Shown here piece by piece: positions 8,896-20,800 of a stretch of 64,000 nt of DNA. The translations under genes were made by a program, and so were the position numbers. The stretch comes from Stenotrophomonas sp. NA06056 (lineage in GTDB: Bacteria; Pseudomonadota; Gammaproteobacteria; Xanthomonadales; Xanthomonadaceae). Within the stretch, counting starts at the first letter, position 1. Every line of letters begins with the position of its first letter. The notes under the pieces are model-generated. The model made no database searches. It was not told the origin of the DNA and saw nothing but the letters and a program-made list of their open reading frames with translations. The stretch spans positions 4,205,501-4,269,500 of the forward strand of contig NZ_CP054931.1 in the NCBI RefSeq assembly GCF_013364355.1, in the 5' to 3' direction.

Positions 8896-11800
8896 TCATT
8901 GCCGCTTGGCCGAAGAGGTGGCCATGCGTGCACGCTGTTCGGCGGTCAGTTCACCCATGCCAACCACCTGCACCACGCTGTCCGGGTCGTAGCGGCCGTC
9001 ATCACTTGCCGGCCGCGTGCTGCTGGTGGCCTCGCCAAAGCCGAGCACCTGCACACTGATGGTCGATGGCTGCGTCTGCTGGGTCTGCCGCTTGACCATC
9101 TCCTGCGCGGCCTGCACGGCACTGTTGGCAGCGGTACTGGCCGAGGTCAGCGCACTGACATTCACCGCTGCAACCACCGGGATGCCGGCGGACTTGCCCT
9201 GCACCTGGATGTTGTCGGCGTTGAGCACCTGCAGTGCCGCCAGATTGACGTTGCCGGAGACGCGGATACCGGCCTCACCGGCGTCGATGGTGCCCAGCGG
9301 CGCGATCAGGTCGATGTCACCCGGCGCGATCTCCGGGATCGGGTTGAGGGTGGCGATGCCGGCACCGGTGGTGGGCGTGTTCGGCGACAGGCTGACGTTG
9401 CCTACGCTGTCGTAGACGCGGCGCTGCGGGGTGTAGACCACCGTGGTCTTGCTGCCACGTCCGGCGTTGATGTCACCGCCGGCCGACCAGGCGAGGATGT
9501 TGCCACCGAAGGTGGTGAAGACGCGGCTCTGGCCGAGCAGGATGCTGTCGCGCGAGTAGATGCTGATGTCACCCTCGCCCTGGGTCATCACGCCCGAGCC
9601 TGCACCCGGCACGAAGCCACCGTCGATGCCGACCAGCGTGCGCCCGCCCGGGGTCAGGATCTGCACGTCACCACCGAACTGGGTGTGGATACCTGCGTCG
9701 ACCACTTCGTAGTAGGCCACGCCGTAGGACGGACTGCCCATGGCCTGCCACTCGGCCTTGCTGATGTACGTCTTGCCCGGTGTCGGTCGATCCTTGCCGA
9801 CACCATTCGTGCTGATGTACTCATCCACGTACAGCGCACTGCTGAACAGCGTCAGATCGCCGTTGTAGCGGCCACCGTTGTCGCCTCCCGGCAACAGCGT
9901 GGCGATCGCTTCACGTCCGCGCGCGTAGCTGCCGAAGCGCTTGCCGTCAGCATCGTTGTACTCGCGGCCGGCGCTCTTCAGTTCGGCGTAGTAGACGTCG
10001 CGCAGGAACGCATGCTGCTGCTCGGCCGGAAGGGCCGTGAAGAACGTACGCGCATCCATCGTACCGGCATCGAAATGCAGGCCCAGGCCGTTGTCAGCAC
10101 CGAAGCGGGTGCTCAACCAGTTCACCAGGTGCAACTGGCTCTGCAGGCGGAACTCGCGTGCCAGCGAACGACTGGCGGCACTGCCACCGCTGCTCAGTGA
10201 TGCAGCGCGCGCCTGGTCCAGTTCGGCCTGCTTGCTGGCCAGGAAGGCATCGGCACCGGCAGCATCACCGCTGTAGCCGAACTCGCGCTGCAGCCACTGT
10301 GGCAGCGTCAACTCGCCACTGTAGATGGCGACCGCCTTGCCAGGCTGCTCGGACAGCGGTCGCTCCGGATCGGCCAGGTTCACCGCATCCAGGTAGCGCG
10401 CGGCAAATGCGTTCCAGTCCGCACCCGCCCCCATGCCGGCCGCCACCACGATGCTGGCACCGCTCGCACGATCGCTGGCGCTGGCATCGACAACGTTGCC
10501 CAGTGATTTGATCTCGCCCTTGTCGGCCAGGTACACGTTGCGGCCAGCACTCACGTCCAGCAGGCCCGGACCAGTGACGTAGAAGCTGCTGAAGCGGATG
10601 TCACGCCCGGCCTGCACCACCGAGATGTCATCGGCGTGGCCGTGCGCGATCAGATTGCCGCGGCCTTCGCCGACGGTATCCTTCTGGCCCAGGCCCGTGC
10701 CGCTGTTACTGATATCACGGCCAGCGCGGATCGCCACCGGAATCGAGCCGTCATAGCGATAGCCGTCGCGTGCCTTCAGCCCCAGCTCGGCTATCTGGCC
10801 CATGCGCAGGCCAACGATGTCACCCTCCACGGCGTAGTAGCGCGCCGGCTGCTGGCCCACGGCCGCATAGCTGGAGGTCGCCTGGCTGCCGAAGTTCAGC
10901 AGCGAAGCGTTGCTGATGCGGCCATTGCCATCGGTGATCCAGTCGTTGAAGGCGATGTTGGCCGCCGCAGCGTTGTGGATGCGCGTCGGGCTGAAGCCAT
11001 TCGGCCCACCGCCGGTCTGCGAGATGATGCCCATGAACGCCGGATTGAACGGACTGCTGAGCGCCGCCGGGTCGGCGGTGGATGCGGTGATGGCATAGCC
11101 GCTGGCGTAGATCGAGTCGCCTGCCAGCAGGGCCAGCTCGCCCTTGCCGGTGGCGTTGATGAACTGGCTGCCTTGCGGCGAGGGCGCCAGTGTCAGCCCG
11201 CGCAGCACGCGTAGGGGTGTACTGCCGTAGTTGTTGCGCAGCGCGGTGCTGCCCACGCCGTAGTAGAGGCTGCCGTTGGCGGCCACCGCACGCAGGATCG
11301 AGGGATAGAAGTCGCCATCCAGCGTGCCCGACGCGTTGCTGCCGCGACGGTCGGTGGCGATGTCTTCGCTGTTGCCACCACCGGCCCACTCGGTGGTCGG
11401 GGTCAGGTTGCCACCGGCACTGAACAGGTCGACGCTGGTGGACGGCGTCCACAGCGAGAACGAACTCCAGCCCTCGCCCGCCAGCTGGCGGCCGCCGTAG
11501 GTGAACGGCGTGGCATTGAGCAGCTTGGTGCGACCCGGATCGCCAACGCCGCCCAGCACCAGATCGCCACGCGTATCCAGCCGTGCTGACGAATCGCCAA
11601 GCACCAGCACCGGACCGCCACCGGCATAGGCACGCCCTGCCGCAAACGGATCACCGCCACGCGAATCGATGTGGTCCAGCACGCCGTAGCGCAGCTGCAA
11701 CCCACCCAGCGCGCCGGCTTCCACGCGCAGCGCACCGCGCAGGTTGACCAGCGTGCTGTTGAGGTCGTGTTCGTTGCGGCGCAGTTCCGCGTTCGGGTTC

Positions 11801-14800
11801 AGGCTGCCGCCGATGCGCAGGTCGAGGTCACCACCACCGGTCAGCACCAGATCGCCCGTGGCGGTCATGCGGCCACTGCTGCCGACCGCCAGGTTCAGGC
11901 CCTGGCTGCGCGGCACCAGGTTCTTGTCCAGGCTCTGCGCGCCCAGATTGAGGCGTGCGTCACCGCGGGCGGACTGGATACCGGCATCACCGCCGGCTTC
12001 CACCACCAGATTGCCACCGCCCAGCGTGCCCACGCCGGTGAAGCCGGCCAGGAACGGGGCATTGGCATAGCGTGCGTTGGAGTTGGCCAGGTAGCTGCCA
12101 TCGGCCGAACCGGGCACATAGGTGCCGAAGTTGACCCACCACGCAACCGGCGTGCCGTCACTGCCCGGCGTCACGCTGCCGGTGCCCTGCCGCCACAACC
12201 AGTTGCCGATGGCCACCGAGCCGATCTGCCCGCGCATCAGGCCGAAGGACACGTTGTTGCGGGGCTCGCCGCCCGCACCGATCAGGTCGCCGACCAGATT
12301 GCCGCCAGCGCGCACCAGTACGTTGCCGCCATGTTCGGGATACCACGCGCGGTAGAGGCTCTGCGTACCGCCGTCGATCAGCGGCCGGAACGCAGCCTCC
12401 TGATCCTTCCACAGCAGGCTGCCGTCCTTCAGCGCGCCGCGTGGCTGGTTGTAGGGGTCAACGCCATTGCCAGCGGCCAGCGACGACGATGCGGTGCCGG
12501 CGGTGTACACGCCATAGGGAGAATGCATCTGCAGGTCACCGGCGGCCACCAGGTCGAGGTCGCCGGTGCCGGTACGCAGCACACTGAACACCTGCTCGCG
12601 GGCGGGCCGGGCGATGTCGGCGTACTGCGGCGGCACTCCCGGGTTGGCCTCGAATACCGGTTCACCCAGGCCCCAGGCATTGAGCTCCAGCGGGCTGGTG
12701 GTGATCAGGCCATACAGGATCAACATGTCGATGATGTCCTGGGTGATCACTTCACCGGCGACCACCAGGCTGGGCAGGCCGATCGAGTTCCACGTGTCAG
12801 CGTCAACGTCCATCGCCCAGCGATACTCCGCAGGAATGCCCGTGCCTGGCACCGGGGCGTTCTCCACCAGCACGCCGTAATGGGTATCGGCCAGGCGTAC
12901 CGTGCCGGTGGCGCCGCGCGCTACGGCGCGGGTATCGGCCGCCTGCAGATCCGCACCCGCCACCAGGCGCAGGTAGAACGACTGCGAGCCAGCTGCCAGC
13001 ATCGGCGCCAGCGCCCAGGTGCGTCCCTGGTTGCCGTTGGCATCGGCCGGGCGCAGGTTGATCGACTCCGCGCCACCCGGCAGTTTGACGTCGGTTTCCG
13101 ACGGCAGGATCGCACCCTTGGCCAGCAGCAGCGGCTGCGCAAGGCGCATGCCCACCGGCAGCGGAACGCCGGCCGGCCAGATGCCGGCCGCCATCGAGGT
13201 GGCCGCAGGTACACGGAATCCGGCATCCAGCTGGGTGCCCGCCGCCAGCGTGGTGGTCTGCGCCAGCACCGTACCGGCCGCGTGCAGCACCGCGCCTTGG
13301 CCATCGCGGATCGCGGCGCCCAGTACAGTACCCGCCGGCAACACCAGCGCATCGGCCAGCATCATGCGTGAAGGCAGCTGCGTGCCCGCGGGCAACTGCA
13401 TGGCCGCTGCGGGAAGATCAAAGTTGAGCGTGCGGCCAGATTGGAACGCACTGCCAGCATCCAGCGTGACCACTCCGCCGTGCGGAATCACCACTTCGCC
13501 ACCGAACGGAATGCGACCATTCGGCAACAGCCAGCCCTTGTCGTCCGGAGTGCTGCCCTTCATCAGGCGCGAGCCATCGAAGCCGTCGCTGATGCTGCCG
13601 AACACCTCCAGGTCGCCCGCTGCACGCAGCACCAGCGCGCCCGCTTCACCGGAGCCGTACTGGCCGGTCTTCTGCAGATGCGGGTTGAGGCTGGCATAGC
13701 GATAGCCGGACAAATCGATATCGCCATCCACATGCAGATGGCCATCGCGATTGACCGCCGCGTCGGCACTGCTGCTGATCTGTACGCCCGGACGCAGATG
13801 GAACTGGTCGCCATAGGCACGCAGCCCGGCCAGCTTGCCGTCGATCAACGCACGATTGCCCAGCGCATTGTCGATGAACGCCGTGCTGTCGGCGTGGAGC
13901 GTGTCCAGATAGGCCTGGTTGATGACCTGGTAGCTGCGACCATCCACCGTGGCATCGGTGCCGGCTGCAGCGTCGGTGTAGTTCTGGAAGGCGTTGACGG
14001 TGATCGCGCGCGCACCGTCGATGCGTACCGGCGCCGAGGCATCGATGGCAACATCATTACCGCGCGCGCCGCCCAGGCGGGGCGCATTGAGCACCACACT
14101 GCCGTACGCCGCCGGTGCGCCGCTGACGCCAAGATCCATGCGCGCGCCGGCAGCGAGCGCCAGAAGGCCCGTACCCGAATCCAGTTCGATCACGGCACGG
14201 TTCGGCGCTTCGATCACCTGGCCGTAGCTGTCCCGTCGCAACACGCTGCCGTGCGCGTCCAGCACCGCGCTGGAGCCAACGCTGAGGCCATCGCGTGCGG
14301 CCAGGCGGATGCTGCCCACCTGTTCACCGCTGGCATCGATGCGGCCCTGCACGCTCAGATGGCCGGCATCGACCGAGACGTTCACCTCGCGCGCCTTCAG
14401 CCCATCACCAATGACCAGGTCGCCCTGCTTGAGCTGGAAGCTGCGGCCACCGAAGACCTGGCCTGCGTTGAGGCGCGCGTTGAGGCCGGCGAAGTCATCG
14501 ATGTGCTGGGCACGCAGATCCAGATAGGCACTGCTGTAGGGCACCCAGGTACCGCCCGTGTCGTAGCGTCCACTGCTGCCGCCCAGTATCTGGCCGGCCA
14601 GCAGGACAGTGCCGGCGTCTGCACCCAGCGCGACGGCATTGAGCCGGCCGCCGCGGTTGTTGACTGCCGACAGATCGATGCGCGAGCCCGCCGCCTGCAC
14701 GATGTTGCCAGCCTGCGAGTCCAGCGTGACATCGCCGCCCCAGCTGTAGCGACTGACATCGAACATGTCGATGCGGCGCCCGGCAAGGTCCAGCTGCGCA

Positions 14801-17800
14801 CCCTCGCCCAGACGCACGTCATCCTGCGCTGCCAGCTGCAGCTTGCCGCTGGGCAGCTGTACGCGGGTATCCAGCAGCAGATCACGGCCAGCCTGCAGTG
14901 AAAGCTCAGCGCCCAGCGCCGCGGCCGGATCGCCGATGACCGCAGTGGCGCCCTGCGCTGCGACCACCGCGATGCGGCCACCGGCACGGATGCGGTTGAT
15001 CGAGCCGGCTGCACCAGTGAACAGCGGGGTGCTGATCAGCAGGTCACCGCCGCTGTAATCGAATGCCTTGGTCTTGCCGTTCCAGGCGCCCTGCGATTGG
15101 TACACCGACAGGCTGCCGGTGTGGTTGGCGCTGATGCGTTCGCTGGCGTTCAGTGCAACCGTGCCGAAACCCAGCGTCTGCCGGTCGTGCATGGCCACGG
15201 TGTCCGGCTGGGACTGCTCGGCATAGCCGAACAGGATCTGCCGTGCGTCCACCTGCAACCGGCCACTGCCCGAACCTGCGCCGCCGGCAACGACATCACC
15301 CGCCGGGCGCGCGCTACCGTTCCAGACAAGCGTGTCGGTGCGGATGCGGGCCACCGCATCGGCATCGCCCTGGCCACGGATGGCCGGCGTGGTCAGCACC
15401 AGTTGTCCCAGCGTCGACGTGCCGTTGGCGTCAAGCGTGGACAGCTCCACCGAATCAAAGAAGTTCACTGCATCGCCAGCCGTCAGCACCAGCTTTTCCA
15501 GTGCCGGCGCACCGGTACTGGTATCACCGCGCAGCAGGCGGTCCAGCACCTGCTGGTTGAGGGTGAGTCCGGCCGGCAGCAGGCCCTCGGTGGCCATCCG
15601 TGCCAGCGCATCACTGCTGCCCACGTTGATGTTGCCAACGGCCAACACCAGGTTACGGGCACCGTAACGCGCACTGTCCGCCAGCTGGAAGCCGGCCGTG
15701 GTGGCTGCGGTGAGGGTGCCGCCTGCGTACAGCGTGGTGGCACCGCTGCAGCTGCGGTCGGTGCCGCACCCCCCGATCAGGATGTCACCCTGGCCATAGC
15801 GCGCCTCGGTGCTGGTCGTGGGGGCCAGCATGTCCAGCCAGCCGTTGGATACCGCCAGCACCGCCGTGGTGCCTGGGTCGAAGACGTAGCCTGCAGTCGA
15901 ATCCCACGCCGCCGCGCCCTTTCCAAGCGTATTGATCGATGCGCCCTGCTCCACCGTGATGCCGCCATCGCGCGCACCGGCCACCAGGAACACCTGCGCG
16001 GCCGACAATTGCGCGCCGCTGCGCAGCACCACCTGCGACGACGCTTGGCCGTTGCTGCCAAACCCGAGCTTGTAGGCGTCCTGGGTGATGCGGTTGACCT
16101 GGAACACCGAGGTCGGCGTGCCGCCGATCGACATCGTGTTGGCACCCACCGCGTTCAGCGCATCGGCACTCACCGAGAGGCCAGAGAAGCCGTCGGTGGC
16201 GGTGCTGCCCGACGCCAGCACTTCCAGCGCACCGGGGCTGCGCACCACCAGTTCACTGCCGTAGCCACCGCTGGCCGCTTCACCACGTACGCTGCCCGGC
16301 GCGATCGCCAGCGCATGCAGTTCCGGTTTGTCGGCCTGGCGATTGGAAAGGTCCAGCGTCAACCTGCCGGCATCACGCTCCAGCCTGGGCCGCGGTGCAC
16401 CGTCACGCTGCGCCCAGGCCAGGCCGAACTGCGCGTAGCTTGTTTCGTTGTACTGCGAGTACTGCCGCAGCGTGTCAGCGGCCGTCACGATCACCTGCGA
16501 GGTCAGCGCATCCTGGATATCGGTACCGGCCGTGCTGAACCGCGCCGCCGTGCTCCACGAACCGTTGCGCATCGCCGTGCTGGCGCCGAAGCCGGCCTGG
16601 CTGCTGGCCTGGCCATTGAGTTCCACCCGGAATGCGCCCGGCAGCAACGCGTAGGTCGATGGCAGCAGCGTGTAGGTGCCGGCCGGCAGGCCTGGCACGC
16701 CCGCACCGATCTGGATCTGGCGGCCGATGGCCGGATCGCCTGCGCCCTTCTCCGCGGCGATCGGTGCGGCATCGGCCTGTGCGCCGGGCACGATCGCATA
16801 GACCGGATTGCTGGACAGGCCGGGCAGCACGAAGCTACCGCCGTTGGCATCGATCTGCACCAGCGGATGCAAGCGTGCATCGGTGGAGCCACCACGCCCG
16901 CTCAGGAACGCCGCACCACTCAGCTCACCGCCGCCGGACAGGTCCAGCACCGCACCGGCCTGTACGTCGATGTTCTCGCCTCGCAGGGTGACGCCACCAA
17001 ACTCGTTGCCGCCGACACCGATGCCCTTGTAGACCGCATCCAGGCCGTCATGCACGTAGGTGAGGCCATCCTTGGTGCCGCCATAGGGCATGCGCAGACC
17101 CACGCCACTGACGGACGTCACGCTGCCCGGCAGCAACTGCACGCGGCTGGCCAGTCCGAAGGTGCCGCCGTCGACCTGACCGATCAGGAGCTCGCCCAGC
17201 GGCGCGCGCACCACGCCACCCTGTTCAATGTTGGACGACAGCAACCGCAGGCTGCCGAAGGCCGCCAGCGGCGCGACCGGCAGGGCATCGCTACTGCGCT
17301 CCACGCGCAGCGAGCGCGCCGGGTCGTACACCACCTGGAACTGACCCCACTGGTCGACAGTGCCTTTCTTGCCGGCACGGATCTCACCCACAGCCTGGGT
17401 GGCGGGATAGATCTGGCTGGCAGACAGCACCAGATCGCCCACCGTATCGATCGAACTGCGGTCGCGCACCTTGGATTTGAGCAGGCGCAGGTCGCCCTTG
17501 CTGCGCAGTTCCACGGTCTCGAAGCCGTCGCGCTGCACATCGATGGTGCCGGCGCCCTGTGCCAGCTTGCCGGACGTACCAAAGGCCACCGACTCGATCA
17601 CATCCAGCGTCCCCGCTTCCACGCGCAGCATGGAGGCGTCACGCAACGAAGGCAGGCGCTGGATCTCGGGCAGCGGCAGGGTGTGTGCATCCTTCGCACC
17701 CCGGGTGTTGCCGGCCAGTCGCACGTATGGCGCGGCGAGCGCTATCTGCGCACCGTTTCTGCTGTGTTCTGCCAGGCTGAAATTGCTCCCGGTCAGGCGC

Positions 17801-20800
17801 AGGCCCTGGCTCATGGCCAGGTCGACGCCATCGTTGAAACTCATCACGCCGTTGACCAGCAGGCTCAGGTTGCCAAAGCCTCCGGCCTGGATGCGGTCAA
17901 CGCCAATCGTGGCGCGTCCATAGACCAGCGCAGGATCAACCTGGCCGGGCTGCAACGCTGCAGCCAGTCCACTGCCGGGCTGCTGCTGGAATACGCTGAG
18001 TTCGCGCAGCGAGCGCACGCGGTCGTCCGGATTGCCGGCCAGCAGATAGTTCGGTGCCTCCAGTGCCACCGACAGGGTGCCGCCTGCGGCGCCGCGTCCA
18101 CCGGCAGCGGCACGCAGGCTGCCGTCCAGGAACAGGCCATTGAAGCTGGCCAGGTGCAGCACGCCACCATCGCCGGCCACCTCGGTTGCCCCTTGGCCCG
18201 GCACGTCGAGCGTGGCACTGGCACCGGAGGCATCGAGGCGTGCCCCCGGACGCACCACCACAAATGCGTCCACGCCATCCACGCTGGTGGCGTTGGCGTC
18301 GTAGCGGCCACCCAGCTGGATGCGGCCGCCGTCGCCGACCCGACCGAAACGCTGGCCGCGCGCATCACGCTCAACCTGGGCCACACCGGAAACATCCAGC
18401 ACGGCGTGGTCGCCGATCCACAGCGAGCGGTCGTGACTCTTCGGCGACGCGGCGATCTCGCCCAGCCCCATGTCGAGGATGTCGATGCGGCCACTGTTGG
18501 CCTGCAAGGTACCGTCCACGGTGATCTGGCCATTGCCTGCCAGGCCGATACTGCGGCCGTTGTCGACCTGCAGGTGCGCGTCCTGACCAATCGTCAGCGT
18601 CGCCAGCGGGCCCATCGTGCTGCCCGCACGCAGCTGCAGATCGGCACCCTTGCGCTGCTGCAGCGTCGCCTTGGCAGTGTCAGCGCTGAACTCCGGCGCC
18701 AGCCATTCCTGCAGTGCCTCGCTGGGCGCACTGCCACTGCGCAACGCACGCGCATGTTCCAGATCCAGCTGCAGCACCGGCATGCTCACCCGCAGGTCGG
18801 CGCCGGGCGCGACGGCCAGACTCTGCTGGCCGGTCACTTCATAGCGCGCGAAGCCTTGCCCGAACAGTTCGCTGGCCAGCTGCAACGGACGCTCGACCGC
18901 CACATCCTGGGCCAGCACATTGCCGGCGGCGATGCGCGTGCCGGCGGCGAAACGGATATCGGCCGGTGCCAGGCTGCCGGCTTTCAACGTCGCCGCCGAT
19001 GGCAGGACCCGGATGCCCTGCGGGAACACGTCCGCCGTCACCAGGAAGTTGATCGGGAAGCCGCCCTGGAAGCCAGTGATCTGGGTAACGACGGTGCCTG
19101 CGGCCAGCGTCGGCGGCGGCGTCCACACGTTCACCGTGAAGGAACGCCCGTCGAGCGTACGCAGAACGTAGGAGTCGGCATTGGCCACCGGCTTGGGCGG
19201 GGTCCAGGTTGCGGCCAGGGTGAGGTGGGTTTCCGGTCGCGCCGGATCCACCACCGGCTGGGTACCCAGCGTTTCGCCCGGTTGCGCCTGTACACGGGTG
19301 TAGGCGTAGTCGACCGGCAGCGTGCTGCCCGCCAGTACCAGGAAGGTCTCGGAGGTGAGCAGATCGATCGGCGCGCGCTCGCCCGCGCGCAACAGACCGT
19401 CGCTGCCGGCCACCTGCCCACCGATCACCACCGCCTTGCCCGATTGCAGGCGCAACGTACCGCCGCCCTTGACGCCGTGGCCGCGCAGCTCGCCCTGCAG
19501 GCTCAGCTGACCCGCCGCGATGCCGGCCACCGGCGCTTCCTCCAGCGCGTTGGCGATCAGCGCGATGTCCCCGCCACGCCCACCACGCAGATGGTCATCG
19601 GCCTGCAACGCCGCACCCGAAGAGGCATCAAGGCGTGCGCCGCGCGCAACCTGCACATCCTGGCTGCTGCGCAGCTGGATGCTGCCACCGTCCACGTAGG
19701 GCATGCCCGCGATGCCAAGCGGATCGGTCTGCAGGTTGCTCCACAGGCCACGGGTATCAAGCAGCACGCCCTCGCCCACCACCGTGCGTGCGCGGCTGTT
19801 GGCAGCCACGGGCACCAGTGCACGATCAAACCAGCCGGTACTCTCGTTCCAGCCGGGGACGATGTTGCCCAGCGCGATCGCGCCGCCCCGGGCCACAAGA
19901 TCGGCATTCACCTGCACCTCGGTGGCATGCAGGCCGAGCGAACCGCCTGCTGCCATCTGCAGCGACTGGTCCACCACCACCGCGTCACGTGCGTAGACCT
20001 GCAGGCCGCCCAGCGCCAGGCCGTTCAGCCACGACGCATCCAGATACATGCCGGAGCTGCTGTCACCCTCTGCAAGCGGCACGCTGCCGATCTGCACCTT
20101 GCCGGTCACGGCCGAAGGCGTGTAGCGCAGGCCGTGCATCGCCTTGTCCTGCACCGCACGCTGCTGGCCGATCACCAGCTGACCATTGCGGGCCACCGCC
20201 GTCTGCGCCTGCAGGTAGCCATCCAGATCGGCCTGGCGGGCATTGATCTGGCGGTCGCCCTGGAAGGTCGCGGTCTCGATGTCGCCCTGCAGTTGCGCCG
20301 ACTGCGTGGCTACGATCATCCGGCCCGCGTCGCGACCGACGACATAGCCATTCTCCAGGCGCTGGCGTGCACCGATCAGCGGGTTGTAGTGGTATTCGGT
20401 CGTGCCCCAGCGGGCGTGGCTGCTCTCGAAGCCCTTGTACAGGCCGGTGTACAGCAGGTCGCCCGGCGCGGTGGAGGCGTTGTACAGGCGGCCATCGGCA
20501 CCCTTCAGGTAGGTCTGCTGGATATAGCCGGTCTGCACGTCCAAGGTGCCACCGGACAAGTTGATCTGCGAACCCGCACGCGTCTGCAGGCTGCCGCCAC
20601 TGAACTGCACGGTGCCGCCCTGCGCCGACCATTCACCGATACCGTGACCGGTAACGCCCAGGTAGCCGCCCACTTCCAGCAAACCGCCGGCGGTGTACCA
20701 GCGGTCGGTCTCGTAACCGTTGGTGCCGGCCGGCACCAGGGTCAGGTCGCGCCGGTCCAGCCAGATGTTGTTGCTGTTGAGTTTCTCGCCAAGGCGGTTG

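Noticed and set aside
8896..9300. A contact-dependent toxin (CdiA-CT type) at the TpsA C-terminus
   Set aside because: The C-terminus is an Ala/Ser/Thr-rich tail ending GMGELTAEQRARMATSSAKRQ-like sequence without a VENN-type motif, and no small immunity gene follows; tpsB comes next.
6862..10200. A 1112-codon plus-strand frame opposite exbB, tpsB and the end of tpsA
   Set aside because: It spans three real minus-strand genes and has no recognisable domain, so it is a shadow frame.
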